Part shown: one piece after another, positions 11,725-21,599 of the stretch
Numbering within the stretch: position 1 is the first letter of the stretch
Layout: every line of letters begins with the position of its first letter
Source: Spongilla lacustris
Taxonomy: Eukaryota; Porifera; Demospongiae; Spongillida; Spongillidae
Assembly: GCA_949361645.1 (NCBI GenBank)
Contig: OX442426.1
Coordinates: 3,096,673 to 3,160,672, forward strand
Length of the DNA stretch: 64,000 bases
Reading direction: 5' to 3'
Program-made: the position numbers and the translations under genes
Notes under the pieces: generated by a model
What the model was told of the DNA's origin: nothing
Database searches by the model: none
The model's input: the letters and a program-made list of their open reading frames with translations, nothing else

Positions 11725-14700
11725 CTTGACCAGCAGCGTCGAGTTTAAAAATTACTGATTGCACTGACAAATCATGTGTTATTCATGTACATTTATACAA
11801 TGGAATGTACCCTTTGCACTCATGATCAGTTGTATCATAGATCTATCTATGGTTGTATTACACTTGTACACGTTGCAAATTATAATAGAATTAACACATC
11901 CATATTTGGACGTAACTTACATCCAAACGATGAATTTATTTCACCTTGTCAAATTTTAATACATGTAGTACTACAAGTTGTTATTTAATTAAAGTCAGTA
12001 GGGACCACATTCCTAGCCAGTATGGCCCTTGCTATGGCTCTAACCAGGGTGACATTTAGCCTTCTAAACATGTCACTGATCACCCTGGCTTTACGAAATG
12101 AGGAAGAGCCAAAGGCCAAACATGTGGCCAGTAGAGCAAAGGTTCCTCTTGCCTCCTCACCCCAATTGCAGTAAGTTTCTACTGCTAGAGGCACACACCT
12201 CCAGCCTAGTTCAGCACATTTAGGGTCATTGGCTGTGTGCTTTCTGTTTTCTGCAGCTTCAGCAGCAGCACCCACCTTCCTACTTGCCCCAGCTAAAATA
12301 GCAGGGGTAAGAGGAGATGTGACCGTGATGTCAAAGGCAGCCGGCTTGCCTTGTGCCCAGTCCCTCACTAGCACATCAGCTGGGCGAGTGCGATCCAGTC
12401 CTGGAGTGAGGCCACTTCCAGCTTCTAACCTTGCTGCAATGTGAGCTTGGTGGCAAAAGCTCAGGAAGACATCACGCAACCTATTGTGGCGTATAACGAC
12501 ATCACCACCACGCCGGCAGGTAGCTGCGTGATGGCCCAGAGGGTCCAGTGCCACACCAGGGCAAAAAGAGCACATGAAGAGCCTCTGGAAGTGTCCAAGC
12601 CCAACCACCACTTCACTGCTATCTGAAGCTCATTGGGATCTAGATGTAGCCCAAGACCTACAGAAGGCACAACTGAGAGCCAAGAGGCTGCATGGGGTGC
12701 AGATGTAGAAAGAAGACGTGCTTTGTCTGCGTCAGTTGCAGCTGCAATTACAAGCCCAAAAGAGTGGTCATCCAGCCTCTGAGACAGGATTCTCTGTGGG
12801 ATTGTGGAAGCTAAAATAGACTCCACAGAGATGCCATCTGGAGGTGAGACCAAACTATTGTACCTGACAATCGACCGCACCAGGTGAGGGTTGTCAGCAC
12901 TCCCCAGGCCAGAAAAACTCAATGATGCAATGTATGCCACACAGGAATGGTGTGAAATTGAGCGCAGACCAAGGCCACCATAGCTCAAGCCAAGTTGAGC
13001 CTGTTTCCAGGCTACATCAGAAATGTCAGTGGCTACACAGTGTTAAAAACACATCCTGACATCACTGTCAAAGGACTCCAGGGAGCTAAAGGCCAGGTGA
13101 AGGGGTGTTGTTCGAGCCACATGTACCATCTTGCAGAAGCCACCACACAAACGCAAGAGGATGAGAGCTACCTGAGGATCAATACTGGCGACCTCTTCCA
13201 ATTTAGAAAGCAGCTTTGAGGCGATCTTGTGCCTAGAAGCAATGAACTTTGAGCAGAACAAGAAGTCACCTATGGGGGCCCCGAGTAGAGAACTCTTTAT
13301 CATCACTGGGAAGGTGCTGCTCAGCTCATTACGACTATACAGCTCACGCTTGGCAAGGTTGATAAAAATACCAAAGGGAGGACCCAATTCTTGAATCAAG
13401 TGCATCGCTCTAAGTACCGGCTGCAGATTTAGTGCCAGCCAACACCCCATCATCCAGGAACCATGCATTGAAAAGCATCTGAATGCATTCTACATCCATA
13501 TTGACTGCGGAGATGATTTTTTGGAGCACGAGAGCAAAAATTAAAGGGCCTAGAGGGTCCCCCTGCTGAACCCCTGATTCTGAAGACACGCGGCCCATCG
13601 GATGCCATAGTGCTGAATGTGTACCATAGCACCATAATACCCAAGGTAGGAAGGAGTTCAGAGAAGAGAGAAGCACATTCATCCAGGATGGCTTGCCTTG
13701 AGACCAAGTTGAAGGCATTCCTCATGTCTACCTTGAGCACCACGAAATCCTCATCATCCCAGTGGTCTTCAATGCACTTCCTCAGGCCATGGATGATCTT
13801 CTCTGATCCTGCATGCAGTACATGCTACTCCAAACTGAAGTGGATGGAAAAGCTCAGATGCCTTGTCCTTGATGACAGCGCACAGGCATTTCCCCGTCAA
13901 CCTCCTTAATGTCTCCCCAACTGCGATGGGTCTGATGTCTGGTGGACAACCCGGCTTCACCTTATTTAGTGCAGTCAGGGAGCCCCCAGCCAGGTAGGTG
14001 GACATCTCAGTGAGAGGGTACATTCCCTGATGCCATGAGGTTGACAACATCCCGAAGTGCACTGCAAATGGATGTGGGCAAAGGGATAGTGGCAGCATCT
14101 AGCAGGTGTTGGATCCTTAAGCCTGAAGGAACTGCTGCAGTATCCTTAGGGAAGGAATGTAAAATGGCAAACATATTAAAATCAGGGCCAATAGTGGCAG
14201 GAGTGGATGGTATCAACGGAGCTACATGAGGTGGGCAACTGCATGGGGTGTTTGGATAATAATAATTGCCATGTGATATCTGTATTGGGAGCTAGTCCAG
14301 AAGGGAGAAGTAGACGGCTAGCCTTTCCAAATAGACCGGCCCTGGCCATGGAAACTGCTGATTCAATTTGTCTTTTTTCGTTTCCGTGAGATTCATGTGC
14401 CATTGGAATAGCACGTCCTTTGGCAAGGTTCCAAAGTGTGCCAAACTCGTTTTTGGACCACAAGTCACATAAGAAGTTAATCGGTGTCTGTTTGAGGTGT
14501 CTTCCTTTGCTCTTTGTTGAAGGGAGTACACATTTCGGTAGCATCATTAGCTATAGTTTTAGCCATGCGTCTTTTGAGTTGTCATTTACAACTGATATGA
14601 GGGTGCTTGCAAGAATTCTAGCAAAGGCTGGCCTTGATCTGGCCGGGACAAAATGCAGGGTGGGGCAGCGAAGCTGAAAAACCTCTTCAAGAGATGGGAG

Positions 14701-15174
14701 GCTGTGGCTGGTTGTGGAGGTATCTGACAAGTTGGTGGGAGGGAGTACTACATCTGGAGTGCTTGCTCTAAATCTACAGCGACTGCGATGTGAAACTGTC
14801 CTAGTATTGGACACAAGTTGATGGCAAGAAGTGCAGATAGAGAGGTTCTGATCAGTCATCCAAGAGCTAGGGACATCTCCTGGGAAAAGGCCACGTGCAT
14901 GAAGTGACATATGTGAATGCCACATGGTAGGAGCTAAGAGAGCTGTGCACCCTGGAACAAGGCATCTCGTCCGAGTAGAGTGGAAGCTTGTAGGATTAAG
15001 TGTCAGAGGGGAATTGGTACTTGGTGGTCCTGGCAGCATGTTAGATATTGACAGCTGGTATTGGTCAGATGATTGCTGAAGAATAGGAACTGAAGGAGAT
15101 GGAGAGAGCTGAGATTGCGCATCCGAAGATGATGAAGAGGATGCAGGTAAGTATGGAAGAAAGGGAACACTCTG

Positions 15175-15953
15175 CAGGGGCGTCGGAAGGGTCAAAAACT
15201 CGGTACGGCCCGGGGGAGGGGCAACCACACCCATCGTCCCGGGGAGGGTGCGGGAGGGGGGCACCCCTCCCGCCCAGCAAGGGGGTGTGGGGGAGCGCTG
15301 TAAGCTCCCCCACCGGGGTCTGGGGCTCCGCCCCAGAAGCCAACGCTTTTAGTAGAAAAACTCATGCAAAATCTGCTCTGATTGATCAGATTGCTCGTGT
15401 CGTTTGAATTTTACTGTGGCATCTTTCCAGTTCGAATACCCAGAACTAGAGAAAGTAGTGTCATTATGCCCACTCGAAACATTGCCTTCAATACGAGCAT
15501 TCACACAAATGTAGCACAACACTAAGTCACGCGCTTTATCGTAGTGCAGCCAATTCCAGGTTTTAAACCGAAATGATCGCTTTTTCGGGTGTACTTGGGC
15601 AAAACTTCGTTTAGGAAAACCCTGCAATGCAATGATGGTTGATTTGGCGCTATTATTCTCTCCGTAGGCGTAGTAGTGCGCAACCCCGTGGTACTAGAGC
15701 TAGAACTCATTGATTACTGGCTATAAAAAAAGGACAAAAAAAAAATCAAGCAGCTGCAAAGCAATCAGACTTTGCGCGCATGCGTACGGAAGTCATATTA
15801 TATACGTATGTACATACGTATATGTATGTTATCGATTCATTAACTTTTCATATAACCTCAATAGTTAATACATGTAGGGGGTGTGGTTGGGTGCAGTCCT
15901 TAAAATTTGGTACGGCCATGGCCGGACCGGCCCTATAGGGCGCGACGCCCTTG
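15175..15953 (-). mobile_element. hAT element (5-bp target duplication) inside the LINE
   Basis: Left end CAGGGGCGTCGG and right end GCGACGCCCTTG are imperfect inverted repeats. CTCTG flanks both sides (15170-15174 and 15954-15958), a 5-bp duplication as known for the hAT5 subgroup. The ends are GC-rich, with a shared CGGTACGGCC. It carries the N-terminal zinc-finger fragment of a hAT transposase and is probably internally deleted. Confidence 0.8.
15349..15627 (-). pseudogene. hAT transposase N-terminal TTF-type zinc finger fragment
   Basis: The translation contains WLHYDKARDLVLCYICVNA followed by FSSSGYSNWKDATVKFKRHE. This is the TTF-type zinc finger (C-x2-C, then H) found at the start of ZMYM1-like hAT transposases. 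The expected final histidine-containing segment after KRHEQS is lost, and the frame ends about 10 residues later. No catalytic core lies in the element. Confidence 0.75.
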
Positions 15954-16599
15954 CTCTGTGCTGTTGCAACGTGTGAAGTTGAACAGGTATTAGAACATAT
16001 GTCATGTTTTCCTGGGTCACAGCTTGTGCAAGGTCTCTTAAGCCTGACGCATATGCAGGATGTGCATTTGATGCTGGTGCCGCTGCCCTTACATGTACAA
16101 CACGGCACTGTACTAGTAGTAGTAGTAATTGCAGGATGCAATATGTTTAAAGAAACCTGCTGTGTATTGGGTGGGGAAGCTTGCCGTGGTTCATCCACAA
16201 CTAGTTCAATATTATCAACGAGCGAAGACGGAGACTCTGGAGTCACCGGACGACTCGAAGTCTGTGTAGTGTCCAGCTGAGCAGCTGTAATGGCGGATGC
16301 GACAGCTGCTGCGCTGAAGTTTGCGACAAAGCCCGTGGCTGAGAGACGGGTGACGGCAACGAAGGATGAGAGATCGGCTGCGATGATATTGCGACTGGCA
16401 ATGGAAAGTCCAAGTTTACATTGGGACAGCATCCGTTTTTCACGAGGCGACAATTAGTACAGGCACGCTTGGCCTTAACACACGCACAAAACTTGCATCG
16501 CGCATTGGTTCCATTGCAACCGCAGCAAGGACCTCTTGGGAGTGGGCCTTGTAGGTTTAATTGGTGATCATTAGACATATCACTGCGTAGAAACTAGAA

Positions 16600-17371
16600 A
16601 CTAAAGCTAGCCGCACAATCTCTACATCATCCTACATTGATATGAAATGATCAATAGTACTAAAATTTAGTAGAATCTGTGTTCAAAAGTTTTGATATCA
16701 TAAAATATATGAGCCTTCAAAGTTGGGGCGGTGGGCGGGTGGGTGCCCTTGTGCCGGGGGCTAAATATTTTTCACCATATGTGTTTGGAAGGAGAGATTT
16801 ATGTTTCTAATGAAAATATCACGGTTAGGGGTTTAATAGGATGGTTGTGAGTGTTTATTCTAAGCTTGCGTGCATGTGCTGTCCTTGCTGAGTTAAATGC
16901 ATATATGGTTCTCCATTTCTTTCCTAAAACTGAATTGCGAAAATGGTGGTGGATGAGTACGACGATGACGACCTTGCGTAGGATTGTAGAGGCCGAAATA
17001 CAAGCGAAACAGTACAGAAGTAGTATAAGAGGCGTATGTAACGGTAGGTTACTCGTGAGGCCAAAGATGGAATGTTATGATGGGGGTTCAGAGGGGTTCG
17101 ATCGAACCCCCCTCCGGCCCGGCCTCCTCTGAGTTAAAACGGCATCAATTGCTAGTGTACTTGCAGTCCATCTCGTAGGGCAGAGGCCATCGTTTTCAAA
17201 CACCTTATCAGCAAAGGGATGCTTTTATTTAACTGAGTGTTTTTGCTGTGAATAAATTTTCCTCCCCCCTGCCAACTAGTGCCAAGCCCCTGTACGTACA
17301 TGTCATTAAAGCACATGAAATGTGGGGCACAAAAAGTACAACATTATTTTATATCAGTCTGAATTGTACCC
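16600..17371. other. Intergenic stretch with GC-rich element-like ends
   Basis: No gene recognised. A G-rich block at 16723-16765 and a palindromic block at 17093-17135 (GGGGTTCGATCGAACCCC) resemble transposon ends, but I could not show paired inverted repeats or a target duplication. Confidence 0.35.
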
Positions 17372-17471
17372 TAGTCTCGTACCCAGACCCAGATTCCCAC
17401 AGCTGCGGATCCACGTAGCGGTGATGTAATCCATCCGCAGCTGTGGGAATCTGGGTCTGGGTACGAGACTA
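17372..17471. mobile_element. Mutator-like MITE, 100 bp
   Basis: A 100-bp near-perfect palindrome from TAGTCTCGTACCCAGACCC to its reverse complement, with arms of about 39 bp. Flanking 9-mers ATTGTACCC and ATTGTGCCC differ at one base, consistent with a 9-bp target duplication. Confidence 0.8.
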
Positions 17472-17845
17472 ATTGTGCCCAGCCGCAAACAGCAGTGAAA
17501 AGTCGAAAAGGCACTTCCATATTAAAATTAATTAACGTAATTAACAATTTTAATAACACTATACATGTAACAGATTCAAACTTTAACACGAGTTATATTT
17601 CTATTTCTGGACAAGGTGTTGAAAATTGGGCGGAACGAATTAAGAACACTATAGCGGCCAATTATTTGCTTTATAGTCGTAACATACCTTAGTCCTATGA
17701 CGACTAGGAAGTCGAACCATCACCGGTTCTCTAATTAATAAATTCGGTCCATTGTTATATCACACGCGCCAACCTTATCACATGCACGCACTCGTGATCA
17801 TGAACCGATCGCGATGCACGCGTATACGTCAATCAGGCAGCGCTC

Positions 17846-18166
17846 TAGTCTCGTACCCAGACCCAAACGTACGTAAGCATTATCGCTTACAGTCTGGTAA
17901 ACAGCCTACTGTAACAAAAGTCGTTCTGGCATCATCAGTGGCGTAGCGAGGGGGGGGGGGGGGGGGGGGCAATTGCCCCCGGGCGCCGACCTAAGGGGGG
18001 CGCCAAAATGCCTAGATGTTTGCTATAAATAGCATTGCAAAGGCTTATGTTTATGCTCTTATGTTTATTGATTAGAAACAGCAAGTCCGTGCATACTGTT
18101 GATGAAATTGGGATTTTATTTTCGTATAATTGGAGCTGAATTTTGGAGCAAGAAATTAAGCAGCAG

Positions 18167-18206
<40 letters not shown>

Positions 18207-18713
18207 CCCGGCAAAACCTATCGATACTGATCGCTTTAACAGCGCAACGATCCTCCAATACATGTAGTGGTTGTTATAAATGTCCCAACTCACATGATGT
18301 AGTTAGATATTAAACTATTTATATGGATCGTTGAGCGGATATACCGTATATCGGTTCAATAACGTGGCGTGCAAGACTATAGGAAAATCTGGAAGCAAGT
18401 TATTTACTATTCTACCTGGTTTTAGCATGTTTCTACGCAATTATGCTATGTTTTGTGACTTTAAAAGTGCGAAAGTTGCAAAGCGGCTGGGGCTCCGCCC
18501 CAGACCCCGCTTGCAGGGGTAGGCGTGTCCCGCCACGCCATCCCTTTCCCCTCGCACCTAAATCCTGGATCCGCCCCTGACTTGGCCAAACTAAAGGGAA
18601 ACTCGAGTGGGACCCCCCCCCCCCCGCCCCCCCCCCCCCCACCCCCCCCCCCCCCCCACCCCCCCCCCGTATTCGGATTTAGCCAAACGCGAGGGGTGAA
18701 TGATCTTGGGCCT

Positions 18714-18754
<41 letters not shown>

Positions 18755-19308
18755 ATTAGTGCATTTTGCCCCCGGGCGCCCAACACCCTCGCTACGCCAC
18801 TGGGCATCATGATCTGCAAAAATAAGCGTACAATCAGAATGCAGAGCACCCGTGACGTCACAATCAGGGTGCAATATGTTAATAAATTGCATGGTTATCG
18901 AAACAGTAGAGACAATGGTACTGTGTATTTCGCTTACCAAAGGTCCTAACTCGACCTAAGCGAAACGAACCAAAGGGAGGGAGTAAAAAAGGCTGAGCTA
19001 CGCCTCCATACATGTACTTTCAACAAACTACAAACTGTTTTTAAGGGCGCGCATGACCCACGTTAACTGAAGTTAAACGACGGTCGTTACGTGCTGCTGC
19101 CTGGTTGTTGGCTTCCCTTACTGCCACGTTGTGTTTGACAGTATGGCGGCGAAGCTCCGCCCTTTTACTCCCTTGTTGCTATTAACTAACACCATTAATG
19201 AGACTTACACCCATTACGTCACTATTGGCGCGAAAGTGCCTAGAACGAGGCTGTTTACCAGACCCATTTCTATCCGCTACTGCGAGTGTGGGTCTGTGTA
19301 CGAGACTA
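17846..19308. mobile_element. Mutator-like element with a hAT element nested in it
   Basis: It starts TAGTCTCGTACCCAGACCC and ends TGTGTACGAGACTA, with exact 9-bp duplications GCAGCGCTC at 17837-17845 and 19309-19317. An inner pair GTCTGGTAAACAGCCT (17892-17907) and AGGCTGTTTACCAGAC (19246-19261) extends the inverted repeats. Without the hAT insertion at 17936-18802 it would be about 590 bp and non-coding. Confidence 0.8.
17936..18802. mobile_element. Non-autonomous hAT element with exact 8-bp target duplication
   Basis: Terminal inverted repeats CAGTGGCGTAGCGAGGG are perfect over 17 bp. GGCATCAT flanks both ends (17928-17935 and 18803-18810). The interior has extreme homopolymers: a run of about 34 C from 18171 and 37 G at 18714-18750. 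It also holds part of a second element ending GGATCCGCCCCTGA near 18579. The proline- and glycine-rich reading frames here come from the homopolymers and are not genes. Confidence 0.85.
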
Positions 19309-19474
19309 GCAGCGCTCAGCAGAAACCTGTAATGTATTTTCCAACACGACTATTCATCGTAACGAACTATGAACCTAACCTTTACTAAGTAACGCATTGT
19401 TAGTAAAGTGCATGTCGTATTCATCATTATCGTCGTGTATCAATATAGAAAAACCCCGCTGTGACCAGCGTGTG

Positions 19475-19481
19475 TATAAAA
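19475..19481 (+). promoter_or_regulatory. TATA box of the beta-trefoil-like gene
   Basis: TATAAAA lies 66 bp upstream of the start codon at 19547, which leaves room for a short 5' UTR of about 40 nt. Assignment is by position and consensus only. Confidence 0.5.
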
Positions 19482-19546
19482 CAGTAAGCCGTGCTGTATG
19501 ATTTTAGTACTACTCGGTATAATCTCACTATTACTTCGCTGAAACA

Positions 19547-19990
19547 ATGTCTGGAAACAATTACGCCTTGCGCAGCGTCTCTAGTGGACAGTACCTAGAT
19601 GGCAGGGATCCTGGTATGTCGGAACCTCTACTTAGCAATGGAACAAGAGATCCACACACCGATAAGTATTTGCAGTTCACGATCTCTTCCGTCGGCTGTT
19701 CGTTGCACTCAATTCGCAGTGTGTCCAGTGGGCAATTTCTTGATGGTCGTGATAAAGGGATGTCCGATCCGTTACTCAATGGAACTCAAAATGCTACAAC
19801 TAATAAATACTTGCAGTGGCGCATTACTCCTGCTGGCCACCATCATTTTTCTATTCGCAGCCATTCAAGTGAGCAGTATTTGGATGGAAGGGACGCTGGC
19901 TTGGAAAATCCCCTTCTAAGCAGCGGGTCAAGGGACCCGAAAACGGATCCTTACTTACAGTGGATTCTCGTCCCACTACACTTCTGCTAA
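19547..19990 (+). CDS. Three-repeat beta-trefoil-like protein, 147 aa, intronless
   Basis: The protein consists of three repeats of about 48 residues. Each has R-S-x-S-S-x-Q-(Y/F)-L-D-G-R-D (residues 9-21, 57-69 and 104-116), then PLL, then YLQ(F/W) (41-44, 88-91, 136-139). Threefold symmetry at this length with a Q-x-W-like ending (LQW) is typical of beta-trefoil folds such as ricin-B-type lectins and actin-binding trefoils. Ligand and function are unknown. There is no signal peptide or membrane segment, so it is probably cytosolic. The start (ACAATGTC) lies 66 bp downstream of a TATA box and the stop is at 19988-19990. The frame is intact although transposons lie on both sides. I do not recognise a named gene. 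Confidence 0.75.
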   Translation: MSGNNYALRSVSSGQYLDGRDPGMSEPLLSNGTRDPHTDKYLQFTISSVGCSLHSIRSVSSGQFLDGRDKGMSDPLLNGTQNATTNKYLQWRITPAGHHHFSIRSHSSEQYLDGRDAGLENPLLSSGSRDPKTDPYLQWILVPLHFC

Positions 19991-20585
19991 TAATCTGATA
20001 CTACCGGGTATACTAAACTGATCGGCTGAATCATGTTATTGTAGCTTAATTGTGACGTCAATCGGATCATGCATGCATGGTGTACCAATTAGAAATATTT
20101 TTAAAAGGGTGTGGCGTTAGCAATGCCAACGTTTTTGTTCTATGTCGGCGAGGTGGATACGATTCATACGAACATTGCGTTCGCCCTCTGTCGTCATTGC
20201 GATTTTGTTCGACTTGCTTCTTCCTTGCGGCATAAATCAATAAGTATTCTTAATTAGTAATAACATCAGTGGCGTCCGCATAGGGGGGGCATTTGGGGCA
20301 GATGCCCCCCCCCCCTCCCCGCTTAATGGAGCCCCCCCCCCCCCCCCCCCCCCTGCTTTATGGCGCCCACCCCCCCCCCCCCCCCACACACACACACAGT
20401 GACACGCGCAAACGCATGCACGCGTACGCCTCGTCAATAAATTTAGCACCTTTGTTTCGTGTGAAGTTCCCGCCCGTATGACATCATTGACAAATTGATA
20501 CATGCATGTAAGCTTACCGTATTACGTTGGTTTCGAATGTAATGTCGAACACGAAGCGAAAACCGAGTGGGGCTGAGAATCGAAA

Positions 20586-21012
20586 ATGCAAGTTGCAACG
20601 TCAACTGCATTCAAGCGCAAATGGTCTGTATGTTCACCTATTGATCGTCCGGATACTCTTGCATCGGCACTAATCAGTTGTGATGAAGAGCGGTTTCCTA
20701 ATATTTTTCACTTGATGAAAATTGGTTGCACACTTCCAATCACTAGTTGCACCTGCGAGAGTAGCTTTTCTACCTTACGTCGTCTGAGAAACTGGCTAAG
20801 GTCCTCCAGGGGCGGATGCAGGAATTTGGCGAGGGGGGGGTCCGACATGAATAATTGATGAGGGGGAGGGGTGCGCGCGAAGCGCGCGAAAATTTTTGTG
20901 GTGTGCATTCCTATTTTTCCACAGATTGTATATACAGGGGGATTGTATGTACGCTACGTGTATTGACACGTGTAGTACGCTAATATACATTAATTATATT
21001 CATATACAGGTT

Positions 21013-21044
<32 letters not shown>

Positions 21045-21226
21045 CCGGACCCCCCGGACCCCCCCCCCTGCGTCCGCCCTTGTCCTCTATGACCTGTAGA
21101 CGGCTTTCTTCGTTAGCACTTATGAATATTCATTACTCACATCCAGTAAACTATGACACAGCTGTGGAGATATTTCTTGAGATCCACCCAAGAAGAATAG
21201 AATTATCCAATCTACTTATGGAGTAG
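20586..21226 (+). pseudogene. hAT transposase C-terminal dimerisation domain, split by an insertion
   Basis: The first part reads FPNIFHLMKIGCTLPITSCTC and then ESSFSTLRRLRNWLRSS, the conserved hAT C-terminal core (TLP.TSC..E.SFS.LRRLK.WLRSS). After the 276-bp insertion the same frame resumes with MTCRRLSSLALMNIH and HPRRIELSNLLME, then a stop at 21224-21226. Taking out 20807-21082 and one TCCTC copy restores the family consensus without a frame change. The catalytic DDE part of the protein is absent, so the element could not move on its own. Confidence 0.85.
20807..21082. mobile_element. 276-bp hAT-like MITE inside the hAT transposase
   Basis: It begins CAGGGGCGGATGCAGG and ends CCTGCGTCCGCCCTTG (inverted repeats with two mismatches). 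The 5-bp duplication TCCTC is at 20802-20806 and 21083-21087. The interior has a run of 30 G (21014-21043) next to GGTCCGGACCCCCC. Confidence 0.85.
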
Positions 21227-21530
21227 GGATAGTTCATGCACAATCTAACCATTCAGTTTTTGTAATTAATTTATTTGCTCAATAAATTGTTATATGAATT
21301 TCTGCATGCCTAATTGATTAGTCAGAGCCACGCCCCCATGGCGCCCCTCTGTTTGATTAGCCCCCCCCCCCCCCCCCCCCCTTAGGGACGCCACTGAACA
21401 TATACAAGGCCATAATGTGATCGTCTCCGCTCTCATCATTATAGACCACCCGCGTAATGTCCATTATTCTAATTATCGGAATGCATTTTCAATTTTTTTT
21501 GTTTGAGATGGTATCACATGCAAATGCAAC

Positions 21531-21594
21531 GTTTCTCGCGTAGCGGTGATGTAATCCATCCGCTACTGCGAGTGTGGGTCTGGGTACGAGGCTA
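21531..21594. mobile_element. Truncated Mutator-like MITE end
   Basis: GGTGATGTAATCCATCCGC followed by GAGTGTGGGTCTGGGTACGA and GGCTA matches the right half of the TAGTCTCG family; no left end was found. Confidence 0.6.
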
Positions 21595-21599
21595 GTTTT

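Larger units (their letters stand above)
11985..16578 (-). pseudogene. LINE family 1 polyprotein: Cys clusters, zinc fingers, RT, restriction-like endonuclease
   Basis: A degraded non-LTR retrotransposon of the type whose endonuclease is restriction-like (R2/NeSL-like clades; exact clade not assigned). From 16578 downward: a cysteine cluster (CKFCACVKAKRACTNC), a second one near 16060 (CTSCICVRLKRPCTSC), and zinc-finger pairs near 14960-14780 (CLVPGC...H...H, CTSC...H...C). Then come reverse transcriptase blocks (VQQGDPLGPLIFALVL near 13560, FLDDG near 13440) and a CCHC motif (CSFCPGVALDPLGHHAATC). The last part is an endonuclease-like region (RPADVLVRDW...KPAAFDITVTSPL) ending at 11985. Frames shift several times (near 16300, 14550, 14100, 13450, 13000, 12550). 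The hAT element at 15175-15953 splits it; removing that element plus one 5-bp duplication joins HVATAQ to SVPFLP in frame, showing that both sides are one protein. Confidence 0.8.
20267..21396 (+). mobile_element. hAT element with transposase 3' fragment and 5-bp target duplication
   Basis: Termini CAGTGGCGTCC and GGACGCCACTG are perfect 11-bp inverted repeats. AACAT flanks both ends (20262-20266 and 21397-21401). Poly-G/C tracts lie just inside each end. The interior carries the hAT dimerisation-domain exon described separately, itself interrupted by a 276-bp element. Confidence 0.8.

Noticed and set aside
17085..17135. tRNA-like T-arm (GGTTCGATCGAACCCC)
   Set aside because: It is a palindrome in a GC-rich transposon-like end; no acceptor, D or anticodon arms can be drawn around it.
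18461..18940. Proline- and glycine-rich proteins at 17.9-18.9, 20.2-20.5 and 21.0 kb
   Set aside because: They are translations of poly-C/poly-G tracts in transposon ends.
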